From: Winogradskyella tangerina
GTDB taxonomy: Bacteria > Bacteroidota > Bacteroidia > Flavobacteriales > Flavobacteriaceae
Direction: 5' to 3'
Length of the DNA: 64,000 nucleotides
Assembly: GCF_003260205.1 (NCBI RefSeq)
Contig: NZ_QERF01000003.1
Location: forward strand, 248,001-312,000
Shown: positions 27,560 through 36,076 of the stretch, in pieces
Layout: each line of letters begins with the position of its first letter
Position numbering within the stretch: the stretch's first letter is position 1
The notes under the pieces: generated by a model
Seen by the model: the letters and a program-made list of their open reading frames with translations, nothing else
What the model was told of the DNA's origin: nothing
Databases searched by the model: none
Position numbers and translations under genes: made by a program

Positions 27560-27570
27560 CATCAAGCAGA

Positions 27571-27598
27571 ACACCTGAACATTTGTTCAGGTGTTTTC
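27571..27598 (+). terminator. intrinsic terminator after tRNA-Ala
   Basis: ACACCTGAAC, loop ATTT, GTTCAGGTGT and then TTT give a perfect 10-bp stem. Confidence 0.85.
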
Positions 27599-27645
27599 AT
27601 TTTGAAAAAGGATGAATTTTTTTGGTGTTTTCATCTTGAAAAAGG
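27590..27645. repeat. 22-bp direct repeat pair
   Basis: GGTGTTTTCATTTTGAAAAAGG-type units at 27590-27611 and 27624-27645 differ at one base and are separated by 12 bp. The first overlaps the 3' arm of the tRNA terminator, so the second may be a partial duplication of the terminator tail. Confidence 0.6.
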
Positions 27646-27725
27646 TCTAACTATTGAAATAAAGAAGTTTTTCTTATTACATTAATACAATCATCTTAAT
27701 CGAATATTTTGATCATTATTAATAT

Positions 27726-27935
27726 CTAGTTTTTGTTCAAAGAGCACGTTCTAATTCCAAATGGAGCATATAATGGACAGAAACTTACAAAGCTCGTCAA
27801 TACAAATATTCCAGCAATAACTAACAATATTATTCCTAATGTCCCAGAAATTACATCAGTAAAAAACAATACCCCAACTATTGCAGCGATTATTACTCTA
27901 ATAATTCTGTCTGCTGTTCCCATATTTTTCTTCAT
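27726..27935 (-). CDS. DUF2892 (YgaP-type) small membrane protein
   Basis: 69 residues. The start NMGTADRIIRVIIAAIVGVL and the C-terminal SFCPLYAPFGIRTC are hallmarks of the DUF2892 family, which is the membrane part of the rhodanese YgaP in E. coli. Two TM helices (~10-28 and 33-52) are followed by a Cys-containing end. Stand-alone copies have no established function, though sulfur or redox roles are suspected. It is 76 bp downstream of a Crp/Fnr-type regulator gene, with a palindrome upstream that suits that regulator class. Confidence 0.88.
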   Translation of the reverse strand: MKKNMGTADRIIRVIIAAIVGVLFFTDVISGTLGIILLVIAGIFVLTSFVSFCPLYAPFGIRTCSLNKN

Positions 27936-27961
27936 CTTATTTAAGTTTAATTATTACATTA

Positions 27962-27969
27962 CAAAGATT
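27962..27969 (-). promoter_or_regulatory. candidate -7 element for the DUF2892 gene
   Basis: Minus-strand AATCTTTG differs from TAnnTTTG at the first position. No -33 TTTG is visible, which fits an activator-dependent promoter with the operator at 27992-28005. Confidence 0.35.
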
Positions 27970-27991
27970 GTAAATCAAAATAAGCTATGCA

Positions 27992-28005
27992 GTGACTTTA
28001 GTCAC
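27992..28005. promoter_or_regulatory. Crp/Fnr-type palindromic operator candidate
   Basis: GTGAC-TTTA-GTCAC has a perfect 5-bp dyad and resembles Crp/Fnr half-sites (TGTGA/TTGAT). Its centre (27998.5) lies ~42 bp upstream of the start point predicted from the -7 element at 27962-27969, the class II activator distance. Confidence 0.45.
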
Positions 28006-28011
28006 ATGTTA

Positions 28012-28629
28012 CTAAATAAGTTTTATTTCCCCTGAATCTTGTTTTATCTTACCCTCAGTTTCGAGTTTCTTTAAAACTCTGGTAATGACTTCTCGTGCAG
28101 TTCCCAATTCATTAGCTATTTGCATATGACTCATTCGTACCGAGGATTTATTAGTTAATAGAACTTTGTTTTCTAAATAATCATAGAGTCTTTTATCTAA
28201 TTTATCGGTTAACAAATGCCCAATGGTATCTAACAACTCTGAATATCTCAAATTAAATTGATCATAAAACAAGTTGTTAAATTGGGGATATTCTCTTAAC
28301 CATTCAGGTAACAATTTAACAGGAATGAGTAATATTTTTGAATCTTCCTCAACACTCGCATATACCTTACTTGGCGTGTTCTTTAGTGAAGCATAAAAGG
28401 TCATCACACAACTTTGTGATGGCTGAATGTAGTATAATAAGAGTTCCTTATCATTAAATCGGGAATAAACCTTTACCAAGCCTTCAAGCACGATAGGTAA
28501 TACTTTAACATATTGCTCTTCGCGCAGTATTTCAGTGCCTTTCTGAAATTCTTTTATTAATGATTGCTCCAGAACTTTATCTAACAAAGGAGGTTTTAAA
28601 AAATCTAAAATTCGTTTATCAAAATCCAT
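28012..28629 (-). CDS. Crp/Fnr family transcriptional regulator
   Basis: 205 residues from the ATG at 28627-28629; a further in-frame start at 28680 would overlap the receptor gene's end. Residues ~15-130 are a cyclic-nucleotide-binding-like beta-roll (EFQKGTEILREEQYVKVLPIVLEGLVKVYSRF). The C-terminal wHTH has MSHMQIANELGTAREVITRVLKKLETEGKI, with the recognition helix TAREVITRVLKKL typical of Bacteroidota Crp/Fnr proteins. No Fe-S cysteine cluster is seen, so it is not a classical FNR. The effector is unknown. The likely target is the DUF2892 gene next door. Confidence 0.88.
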   Translation of the reverse strand: MDFDKRILDFLKPPLLDKVLEQSLIKEFQKGTEILREEQYVKVLPIVLEGLVKVYSRFNDKELLLYYIQPSQSCVMTFYASLKNTPSKVYASVEEDSKILLIPVKLLPEWLREYPQFNNLFYDQFNLRYSELLDTIGHLLTDKLDKRLYDYLENKVLLTNKSSVRMSHMQIANELGTAREVITRVLKKLETEGKIKQDSGEIKLI

Positions 28630-28654
28630 TGAACTCCAATTTATTTGTTGAGAA

Positions 28655-31159
28655 TTAGAAATATAATCTAATAACAGCATTAGTTGTTAATCCCAATGAA
28701 AACCTAGAAAACCTATTCACAGTATCATTTTGATTTATTCTGTAATAATCATTAATCGCATTTTGTCGATTTGAAATATTCCAAATGGAAGCTCCAATTT
28801 CAGAACGGAAGGTGCTGCTTATCCTAAATTTATAAATGGCAGAAGCATCTACTCTGAAGTAATCCAAAAGTCGTTGATTATTGGCAACATCAAAATTGAC
28901 ATTGTCATCTACAATGTCATTTCCAATTATCGGAATTGAAGTAGGTTTTCCAGTTCGGTAATTTATACCTGCTGAGATATTCCAAATTTTATTACTGAAT
29001 GTGGTTCCTAGAGTGAATGAATGTGTTATATCAAAATTACTTGGGAACTCAGTATCTTCAAGCATTTCAAAAGTATATTCATTATTTATGTAGGCATAAC
29101 TTAGCCAACTACTGAATTGATTAAACTTTTTTCGACATAAAAGTTCAAAGCCATAGGCATCATAACTTCCTTTTGCTTTTGAAAATTCATATTTAGTAGT
29201 GAAACTTTGACTTTGTGTCGTAATGCCTTCAACAGTTTTATAATAGCCTTTCGCATCTATTAGCCAGCCTTTATTTTTATACATAATTCCGAGAGATCCT
29301 TGTTTGCTCTGAATTATGGGGATACTATCATTATCTGTTAGCTGCCAACGCCTTTTTTCTATACCCAAAAAATCATTTTGAAAGTTTATAACTTGCGAGG
29401 TACTCTGATGTTTAAATTCACCTAAAGCTTCGATTTCGAATTTATCTCCAATGGATTTTCTTATGCTGAATCGGGGTTCAATTATTAGTCTTTCAAATCG
29501 TGTTAGATAATTGGCTCTTACTCCTGTTCTCACGGAAAAATCATTATTCAAATTTGTATAACTCACTTGGGTGAATGTTGCGTGTTCCCTTAAGACCTCT
29601 TCATCGCGTCTAACAAATCTTGGGAGATCAATGTCATTTAGATTGATGACTTCGGTTTCTGTAAATTGATAACCAAGGTTAAACCGCCATTGATTCGTTT
29701 GATATAAATTATTAAGCTGAACACTAGACTCAGAGACGACATTTTCTTGCAGTTGTAACTGATTGTTGAGTACATCTGCATTTAATGCCTCTAACTTATA
29801 TTCGCTATCATAGATATTTAACGTTGTTGAAAATTTATTATTCCACAATCGCTTATAGTTAAGACCAGCCGCTAGATTATTTTGGGAAATGCTACTTCGC
29901 CGGGTTTGAGAGTTTTCATTAATAACGGCTGTTTCATTATAACCTAAATCATTATTAACAAGAGCAAAGTTTAATCTGATATAGTCTTTATCAGTCGGCT
30001 GATATAACCAGCGAAACGACACATCAAAAAAGTTGAACTCCTGATTAGAGTTGGTAACATTAGCCACATTAGTTTCTGCTTCAGTATCTTGGGTAATTCT
30101 ATCAAAATATTCCTCATAAGTTGGAGTTCTTATGAGATCATCTAAAGATTTTCGTGATGCCACCTGAAGTGATGATTTATTACCTACAGGAATATTAGAA
30201 AACAATTCGGCATTTAAAAAGTTTATTCCGAACACTCCATTAAAATCTGGATTAATTTGTTTTTCTGTTTGCATGTGTATCGTTCCAGAAATACCATCAG
30301 TAAGCGTAACATCCGAGCCGTTATTAATTATAGTTGCAGATTGCGTCATCTGCGGATTAAAGCTAGAGATCAGTCCGAAAAAATGACCTGTTTGATACAT
30401 CTTTATGCCGTCCCAAAGAATGAGATTTTGATCATGAGAACCACCTCTAATGTTAATATTTGAAACCGTTTCATCGACACTTAATATACTAGGTAAAGCC
30501 TGAACAGTTTGAAGCACATCAGATTCAATAAGACCTGGTAATAGACTAAATCGTTTATAATCAATAGTTGTGGTCCAATCTTTCCTCTTATCTATACCAC
30601 GAACCAAGTAGGTTTCAATAAGTACTGGTGCTATTACTTCTAAAACAACATTCATTGTAATGATTCCACATTCGGACGAGTTAAAATATTTGGCTTGGCG
30701 TTCAATGGTTTTAAAACCAATATGTCTGATGGTTAATTCTTCGTTTGGCGATGTAAGTTCAATTTCAAAATAGCCTTCATCGTTGGTTACAGCATAAGCA
30801 TATTTCCCGTTAATTGTCGCACCAATCAATGGTTTTAGTAATTCTGAATCTTTAATATAACCACAAAGCTGAAGGGTCTTTGTTATGGTATAAACAAAGT
30901 CACTTACTTTTTCAAAAACTAAGCCTGTTTGTCTGTGGAGATTCTTAAGCTTTTCAGATAAGCCTAAGTTTTGTGGAATTGGATCTACAGTAACCCCATT
31001 TAACAGATCACTTCGGTAATTAAAGGTAATAGAATGTGATTTAGAAATATCATCTAATACATCAATTATGGACACCTTTTGTGTTTCCGTTTGGCCTTCA
31101 AGATTAAAAGAGGCCGCGCAAAAAACTATGAAAAGTATTAAAATCTTAATTCTGAACAT
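28655..31159 (-). CDS. TonB-dependent outer-membrane receptor with STN signalling domain
   Basis: 834 residues. After a signal peptide (to ~22) comes a secretin/TonB short N-terminal (STN) domain (~28-95, VSIIDVLDDISKSHSITFNYRSDLL), which in FecA-type receptors contacts the anti-sigma protein. A carboxypeptidase-regulatory-like domain (~98-175), a plug domain (QALPSILSVDETVSNINIRGGSHDQNLILWDG), and a 22-strand-type barrel ending with an aromatic residue (VIRLYF) follow. The ligand is unknown. It is third in the sigma-FecR-receptor order, overlapping the FecR gene by 14 nt, so expression is likely autoregulated through the sigma factor. Confidence 0.9.
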   Translation of the reverse strand: MFRIKILILFIVFCAASFNLEGQTETQKVSIIDVLDDISKSHSITFNYRSDLLNGVTVDPIPQNLGLSEKLKNLHRQTGLVFEKVSDFVYTITKTLQLCGYIKDSELLKPLIGATINGKYAYAVTNDEGYFEIELTSPNEELTIRHIGFKTIERQAKYFNSSECGIITMNVVLEVIAPVLIETYLVRGIDKRKDWTTTIDYKRFSLLPGLIESDVLQTVQALPSILSVDETVSNINIRGGSHDQNLILWDGIKMYQTGHFFGLISSFNPQMTQSATIINNGSDVTLTDGISGTIHMQTEKQINPDFNGVFGINFLNAELFSNIPVGNKSSLQVASRKSLDDLIRTPTYEEYFDRITQDTEAETNVANVTNSNQEFNFFDVSFRWLYQPTDKDYIRLNFALVNNDLGYNETAVINENSQTRRSSISQNNLAAGLNYKRLWNNKFSTTLNIYDSEYKLEALNADVLNNQLQLQENVVSESSVQLNNLYQTNQWRFNLGYQFTETEVINLNDIDLPRFVRRDEEVLREHATFTQVSYTNLNNDFSVRTGVRANYLTRFERLIIEPRFSIRKSIGDKFEIEALGEFKHQSTSQVINFQNDFLGIEKRRWQLTDNDSIPIIQSKQGSLGIMYKNKGWLIDAKGYYKTVEGITTQSQSFTTKYEFSKAKGSYDAYGFELLCRKKFNQFSSWLSYAYINNEYTFEMLEDTEFPSNFDITHSFTLGTTFSNKIWNISAGINYRTGKPTSIPIIGNDIVDDNVNFDVANNQRLLDYFRVDASAIYKFRISSTFRSEIGASIWNISNRQNAINDYYRINQNDTVNRFSRFSLGLTTNAVIRLYF

Positions 31160-32048
31160 TCCTTATAATGACCTCGTTATTCTCATTGATGGTATAGGTC
31201 AAATTAAGCGGCATTGTAATAGATTTTAGGGCGTTCTCAAGATTATCATGTTCAAATGCACCAGTAAAATTCACATTCATATCTGAAGGATATTTAACGA
31301 TGACATTATATTGTTTTATAAGTTCTTTTATAACATCGATAAATGAGGCGTTTTCAAAAACACTCATATTTTTTAACCAGTAAGGTTCTGATATAACAAT
31401 ATTCCTTGTTTCGGCTCTACCAGAAGATAAATAATATTCTTTACCAGCAGGCAGATTGATAATAGTTTCATTGTGAGTTACTTGAACCAATCCTTCATAA
31501 CAAGAAACCTTAAAAATACTATCTTTCGATAATACATTAAATTCAGTTCCTAAAACACTCACCTTGCCTAAAGCAGTATTCACATCAAATCGTTTTCCTT
31601 TTTCCACATCGAAGAAAGCCTCCCCTTGAAGATCTAAAACCCTTTGCTCATTCCAATCAGAACTATTATATGTTAATTCTGATAACTCGTTGAGATTTAC
31701 CATTGAATTGTCTGGTAACGTGATTACCTCATTCTGAGCTAAATCAGTATAAAATGAGTTAATTTGATCTTTATTGATAATAGTAAATAATGAGAAGCCT
31801 ACAACTAAAATTGCCGCTATCCCAGAAGCAATTTTAAGCCATTTTAAAGAAGAACTCTTCTTAATAATCAGTTTATTTTCAAGTAGTTCAAAATCATCTA
31901 CCTCAGCGTTAATATTTCCGCTAAACCGATGAGCTTCCTGAACAATTTCCCTGTAAAGACTGGCATCTTCTAGATTATTGAAAGCTTTTACCTCATCTTC
32001 CGATAGGTCATTGTTTAACCACTTTTTTAATAAATTCTCGTTATCCAT
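31146..32048 (-). CDS. FecR family anti-sigma/transmembrane signal protein
   Basis: 300 residues. A short cytoplasmic N-terminus (~1-68, with LLKKWLNNDLSEDEVKAFNNLEDAS) is the sigma-binding part. One TM helix (~69-92, WLKIASGIAAILVVGFSLFTII) leads to a periplasmic FecR domain (VITLPDNSMVNLNELSELTYN ... LQGEAFFDVEKGKRFDVNTALGKVSVLGTEFNV) and a C-terminal DUF4974-type domain (NASFIDVIKELIKQYNVIVKYP). It relays receptor occupancy to the sigma factor. It lies 49 bp after the sigma gene. Confidence 0.92.
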   Translation of the reverse strand: MDNENLLKKWLNNDLSEDEVKAFNNLEDASLYREIVQEAHRFSGNINAEVDDFELLENKLIIKKSSSLKWLKIASGIAAILVVGFSLFTIINKDQINSFYTDLAQNEVITLPDNSMVNLNELSELTYNSSDWNEQRVLDLQGEAFFDVEKGKRFDVNTALGKVSVLGTEFNVLSKDSIFKVSCYEGLVQVTHNETIINLPAGKEYYLSSGRAETRNIVISEPYWLKNMSVFENASFIDVIKELIKQYNVIVKYPSDMNVNFTGAFEHDNLENALKSITMPLNLTYTINENNEVIIRNVQN

Positions 32049-32097
32049 AACATGCTGTTATATTTATAAAACAACTTAGATTGAAAAAGTCCCGAAA

Positions 32098-32622
32098 TCA
32101 ATTTCGTTTTAATTCGTCGAGTTCATTTTTAAGCTTTTTAAGCGCTGAATAAATTCTATGTTCTGCTACTTTCTTTGTAATGTTCAATTCTAATGCAACT
32201 TCATTGTGGGTTTTTCCTTCTGCCTTATTTAATAAAAATGCAACTCTTTCTTCTTCATTTAACCTTGACAATGCACGTTCGTAACGTTCTAAAAATTCTT
32301 TTTTCCTTAGAACAAATTCTGGTGATTCGTTAGTGTAATCCTTTGGTTTTATCTGCTGGTGCTTCAAAACAACTTTCTGGTGTTTAAACTCATTAAGCAT
32401 CATATTGTTAGCCGTTTTATACAAAAATGATTTAGCGGCCTCAGGCTTTATTTTGGAACAGTTTTCCCAAAGTTTGATAAAAGCCTCCTGTACTTTATCT
32501 GAAGGATTTAATAATTCTCCATACTTATAATACAAGATATTGCTTAAGGATTGCGCATATTTTTCATAAAGTTTTGAAAATCGAAACTTATCACAGATGT
32601 CATTATGTAAGGAATTTGGCAA
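32098..32622 (-). CDS. ECF-type RNA polymerase sigma factor
   Basis: 174 residues. Region 2 (~15-80: KYAQSLSNILYYKYGEL, NPSDKVQEAFIKLWENC, SFLYKTANNMMLNEFKHQ) and region 4 (~115-170: ALSRLNEEERVAFLLNKAEGKTHNEVALELNITKKVAEHRIYSALKKLKNEL) are both complete. The start is a TTG at 32620-32622: a stop lies upstream in frame with no ATG between. A weak start would keep this factor scarce. It heads the FecR-receptor unit and is divergent from the acidic lipoprotein genes. Its own target promoters cannot be told from this window. Confidence 0.92.
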   Translation of the reverse strand: MPNSLHNDICDKFRFSKLYEKYAQSLSNILYYKYGELLNPSDKVQEAFIKLWENCSKIKPEAAKSFLYKTANNMMLNEFKHQKVVLKHQQIKPKDYTNESPEFVLRKKEFLERYERALSRLNEEERVAFLLNKAEGKTHNEVALELNITKKVAEHRIYSALKKLKNELDELKRN

Positions 32623-32658
32623 TGGACTTAGTTTATTGAGTCTTCAGATTTTGTCGAA

Positions 32659-32671
32659 AATATCGGATATT
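32659..32671. promoter_or_regulatory. AATATCGGATATT near-palindrome in sigma/lipoprotein spacer
   Basis: A 13-bp dyad with one central mismatch in the 203-bp divergent spacer (32623-32825), 37 bp upstream of the sigma start. It is a candidate operator only. The rest of the spacer holds no TAnnTTTG promoter for the lipoprotein gene. Confidence 0.25.
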
Positions 32672-32825
32672 AAGTTTAGTTTAGATGATAATTGTCATGC
32701 TTCACAACATTTATCTCTAATAAATTTAAAAATTTCTTGGGACATTCTTTTCATAAGTTGTTTTAGAATAAAGTGGCGTTATTAAGCCAATCAAAAAACG
32801 AACATTAATCATAAAACATTCTATT

Positions 32826-34610
32826 ATGAAAACCTTAAAACCAATATCACTACTCGTCTTAGTGTTTATAATGTGCTTTACCTCGTGCAGAACAGAGGAC
32901 GATTTAGCAATTGATCCACCAATCGAAGAAACTATAGTAGCCAATTCAACAGCTGCAATTTTAATGAGTAATGTAGCCACTAATGATGGCTCTTTTGATA
33001 ATATTATCGATAGCGCAAGCTGTTTAAGTGTTCAATTACCCGTTACGGTTACTGTTAACGGAATAGAACTTGTTATAGATGATGAAGATGGTTATGAAGA
33101 TATAGAGGACATAATCGATCTATTTGATGATGATATTGATTCGATCATCATTTCATATCCTATAACAGTGATACTAACTGATTTTTCAACAGTTGTAGTT
33201 AATTCAGATACAGAATTGGCTGCACTTGCAAGCAATTGTGTTGGTGAAAATGAAGATGATGATGACATTGAATGTATTGACTTTCAATATCCTATTACCG
33301 CATCTATTTATAACGAAAATAATGACCTCATAAACACTATTACCATCAATAATGATAATGAAATGTATGATTTCATTGACGATTTGGATGAATTTGCAGC
33401 CGTTACAATTAATTTCCCAATCACTGTGATTTTCGCAGATGGTACTACTCAGAATATAAATACCATTCAAGAATTAGCAAACGCGATTGAATTGGCTGAT
33501 AATACATGTGATGAAGATGATGACAATGATTTTGATGATGACGATTGTGACAATTGTTCAACAAATGACCTCGATGCAATTTTTTCAGATTGTGAAGAAT
33601 TGACCGTTGATAAACTAGAACGCAATGACGAAGATTTAGAGGACAATTATGTAGGCTATGTTTTTAAATTTAATAGCGACGGATCAATTGTTGTAACCCA
33701 AGGTATGAATATCTTCAATGGAAGTTGGTCAGCTTCAGGATCAGGGAACAATATTTCAGTTACAATAGATGTAACAGGACTATCAGATTTCAATGATACC
33801 TGGAATTTACATGAGATTGAGGAGGAGCCTGGTGAGGTTAAAGTTGATCTAAGATTAGGAGATGATAGATTACGATTTGAAAGTGATTGTTCTACGGATG
33901 GTAGTATAGATGATTCATCATTGGTGAATGCTCTTACTAATGGAGATTGGTATATCACTTACTTCTTTGATGATACTGACGAAACATCAGATTTCATTGA
34001 TTATGTATTCAATTTTGCTTCTGATAATACAGCAACAGCGATGGATATGAATGGTACAACTAATGGGTCTTGGTCAACTTCATCTGGAGATGATACGGAA
34101 CTTGGTCTTAATTTAAACTTTGGAACAGGGATACCTCTAGATGAACTAGCTGATGATTGGGATGTTTTAGAGGTAACAAATGAAATTATTAGACTAAAAG
34201 ATGTGAGCGGTGGTGACGGTTCTGAGGACTTTTTAACTTTTGAACGCGAGCCGTTTGATGGCGGGAATAATGGGGATGATTTAGAATCTATACTAACTGA
34301 TGGTTTATGGTTTGTAGCTTCTTATACTGAAGATACAGAGGATCAAACTTCCGACTATGCTGGTTATGAAATCAACTTTGATATGAATGGAACGGTCTCA
34401 GCCTCTAATGGATCTAATACTAATAATGGTACTTGGGCTGTATTTAGTGGAGGTAACCAGATGGCATTAAATTTTGATACAGATATACCGTTTGAAGAAT
34501 TTAACGATGAAGACTGGGATGTGATTTCAGTTTCAGAAACCGAAGTTATTATTCAAGATGTGAGTGGCGGCGGTGGTGGCCTAGATACACTTACACTTCA
34601 AAAATTATAA
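32826..34610 (+). CDS. acidic repeat lipoprotein (2 PITV modules + 3 lipocalin-like modules)
   Basis: 594 residues, strongly acidic. The lipobox FTSC gives Cys21. Two tandem ~75-residue modules (66-139 and 150-228) share the pattern Cys..YPITV....N...D.E.Y.....D....I.I.FPITVI..D.......T..EL, and each starts or ends near a Cys. An Asp-rich linker (229-245) follows. Three ~107-residue modules (247-353, 366-473, 484-594) share NWY/GLWFV, ETSDF..Y.F.F, NGSWS, DDWDVLEV, I.L.DVSGG.G..FLTFE, which resembles a lipocalin/beta-sandwich. It is probably a surface or periplasmic lipoprotein that binds cations or a ligand. I know no function. It is divergent from the sigma factor gene. Confidence 0.8.
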   Translation: MKTLKPISLLVLVFIMCFTSCRTEDDLAIDPPIEETIVANSTAAILMSNVATNDGSFDNIIDSASCLSVQLPVTVTVNGIELVIDDEDGYEDIEDIIDLFDDDIDSIIISYPITVILTDFSTVVVNSDTELAALASNCVGENEDDDDIECIDFQYPITASIYNENNDLINTITINNDNEMYDFIDDLDEFAAVTINFPITVIFADGTTQNINTIQELANAIELADNTCDEDDDNDFDDDDCDNCSTNDLDAIFSDCEELTVDKLERNDEDLEDNYVGYVFKFNSDGSIVVTQGMNIFNGSWSASGSGNNISVTIDVTGLSDFNDTWNLHEIEEEPGEVKVDLRLGDDRLRFESDCSTDGSIDDSSLVNALTNGDWYITYFFDDTDETSDFIDYVFNFASDNTATAMDMNGTTNGSWSTSSGDDTELGLNLNFGTGIPLDELADDWDVLEVTNEIIRLKDVSGGDGSEDFLTFEREPFDGGNNGDDLESILTDGLWFVASYTEDTEDQTSDYAGYEINFDMNGTVSASNGSNTNNGTWAVFSGGNQMALNFDTDIPFEEFNDEDWDVISVSETEVIIQDVSGGGGGLDTLTLQKL

Positions 34611-34637
34611 TCTTTTAATATCTAAAAACAACAAATC

Positions 34638-35120
34638 ATGAAAAATATATTGAATACCGGTCTTTTATTAATGCTCAGCTTTACATTAATGTTATCGTGC
34701 TCAACAGAAGACGATGAAGGAAATCCAAATAACAACAACCAACAAATTGCAGCAATTGCAAGTGCTGTTCAATCAGGAACTTGGAGAATTTCAAATTTTA
34801 ACGATTCTGGAGAAAACGAAACATCAGATTTTAACGGTTATAATTTCACCTTTAACTCTAATGGATCTTTAGTTGCATCAAATGGCACTAACACAGTTAA
34901 TGGCACTTGGTCTGTTACCGATGATAGCAATAGCAGTGATGATAGTAGCAGCGATGACGATGTAGATTTTAATATTTTCTTCCCTGTTCCTGAGAGCAGC
35001 GATTTTGAGGACTTGAATGATGATTGGGATGTAGTGTCATATTCTTCCACAAGAATTGAACTTATCGATATTAGTGGTGGTAATGGAGGAACAGACTTGT
35101 TAACTTTTGAAAGGAATTAA
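34638..35120 (+). CDS. acidic lipoprotein with one lipocalin-like module
   Basis: 160 residues. Lipobox LMLSC gives Cys21. A single module (~40-160) matches the three C-terminal modules of the preceding gene: SGTWRISNFNDSGENETSDFNGYNF, NGTWSV, DDWDVVSYSSTRIELIDISGGNGGTDLLTFERN. A Ser/Asp-rich insert (~94-110) sits between two strands of the module. It lies 27 bp after the larger lipoprotein gene and before a terminator, so the two form an operon and probably arose by module duplication. Function unknown. Confidence 0.78.
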   Translation: MKNILNTGLLLMLSFTLMLSCSTEDDEGNPNNNNQQIAAIASAVQSGTWRISNFNDSGENETSDFNGYNFTFNSNGSLVASNGTNTVNGTWSVTDDSNSSDDSSSDDDVDFNIFFPVPESSDFEDLNDDWDVVSYSSTRIELIDISGGNGGTDLLTFERN

Positions 35121-35180
35121 GCACTTTAAAGAACTCAAATCTTATCCTTTTTTCGCCCCAATCTGTTTTGATTGATAACT

Positions 35181-35211
35181 AACCAACTATGAATTTCATA
35201 GTTGGTTTTTA
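35181..35211 (+). terminator. intrinsic terminator after the lipoprotein pair
   Basis: AACCAACTATG, loop AATTT, CATAGTTGGTT and a T run; an 11-bp perfect stem. The 24 bp beyond it end at the stop of the convergent hydrolase gene, so it may serve both directions. Confidence 0.85.
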
Positions 35212-35233
35212 AATTTAAAATTAGTGTAGTTTT

Positions 35234-36076
35234 TTAATTTCTCAAAAATTCAACCATCGCATCAGTAACCTCCTGAAATTCTTTTGAAAGTTGGTCATTG
35301 TCCCAAGGATGCTTCACATTAAACACATGATCGGCACCTCCAATAATTCTAAATTGACTATTGGGGTTCCATTGATGTAAAGCCTTGCCCTCATCAATTT
35401 TAACCGAGGGATCATTATCGCCATGAATGATCAGATGTGGTAGTTGTAGTCGCTTTTCTGCAGACGCAATATGCAAACGCTCTTCATTAGCTTTAAAATC
35501 TTCGTAAAACTGATAATAATGCGGCATTTGCTGTTTCGTTCTGCCATTGAGTACATATTTTACACCGTCTTTTTTCCAGCTTTCTAATTCGCCAGATGTT
35601 GCGGTACGTTTTCCAAAATCACTTACACTGGCAAGGGTAATAAGTTTTGTAATTCGCGAATCTTCAGATGCTTTTACGATGACAATGCCACCACCTCGAC
35701 TATGACCAATCAATGTTATTCGATCAGTTTCAATATTCGGGTTGTCATTAAATTTATGAGTTGCCCAGTCGATCACATCAGCAAGATCATCGAGCTCTTT
35801 TGTGTAATTGTTATGTCCAAAGGCCTCTAGATCTGGGAAATCAATAGGGTCTTGCATGGTACCACCATTGTGTGAAAAATTGAACTTAACAAAACAATAA
35901 CCCGCTTCTGAGATCTGTTTTGCCATTACATTCCAAGCGCCCCAATCTTTAAAACCTTTATAGCCATGACAAAAAATGACCAAAGGCTGTTTAGCTTTAG
36001 TTTCAGAATAAAATGTGTCGATGAGTATAGGCTTTTTATGGCTTCGGTGAAGTATAAAATTTTTATCAATTTTCAT
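35234..36076 (-). CDS. alpha/beta hydrolase
   Basis: 280 residues, cytoplasmic. The core is HGYKGFKDWGAWN (oxyanion region), the nucleophile elbow GHSRGGG (Ser ~125), an Asp in HGDNDPSV (~218) and a His in GGADHVFN (~247). It matches dienelactone-hydrolase/esterase-like proteins. Substrate unknown. The ATG overlaps the stop of the AddB-like gene (ATGA), suggesting coupling. Confidence 0.85.
   Translation of the reverse strand: MKIDKNFILHRSHKKPILIDTFYSETKAKQPLVIFCHGYKGFKDWGAWNVMAKQISEAGYCFVKFNFSHNGGTMQDPIDFPDLEAFGHNNYTKELDDLADVIDWATHKFNDNPNIETDRITLIGHSRGGGIVIVKASEDSRITKLITLASVSDFGKRTATSGELESWKKDGVKYVLNGRTKQQMPHYYQFYEDFKANEERLHIASAEKRLQLPHLIIHGDNDPSVKIDEGKALHQWNPNSQFRIIGGADHVFNVKHPWDNDQLSKEFQEVTDAMVEFLRN

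Noticed and set aside
27406..28011. Integrated element at tRNA-Ala
   Set aside because: No integrase, no foreign composition and no flanking 3' tRNA repeat; only the short scraps reported as a finding.
32597..32980. Short frames in the sigma/lipoprotein spacer on both strands
   Set aside because: They overlap the TTG start of the sigma gene or the lipoprotein signal region, and show no protein-like features.
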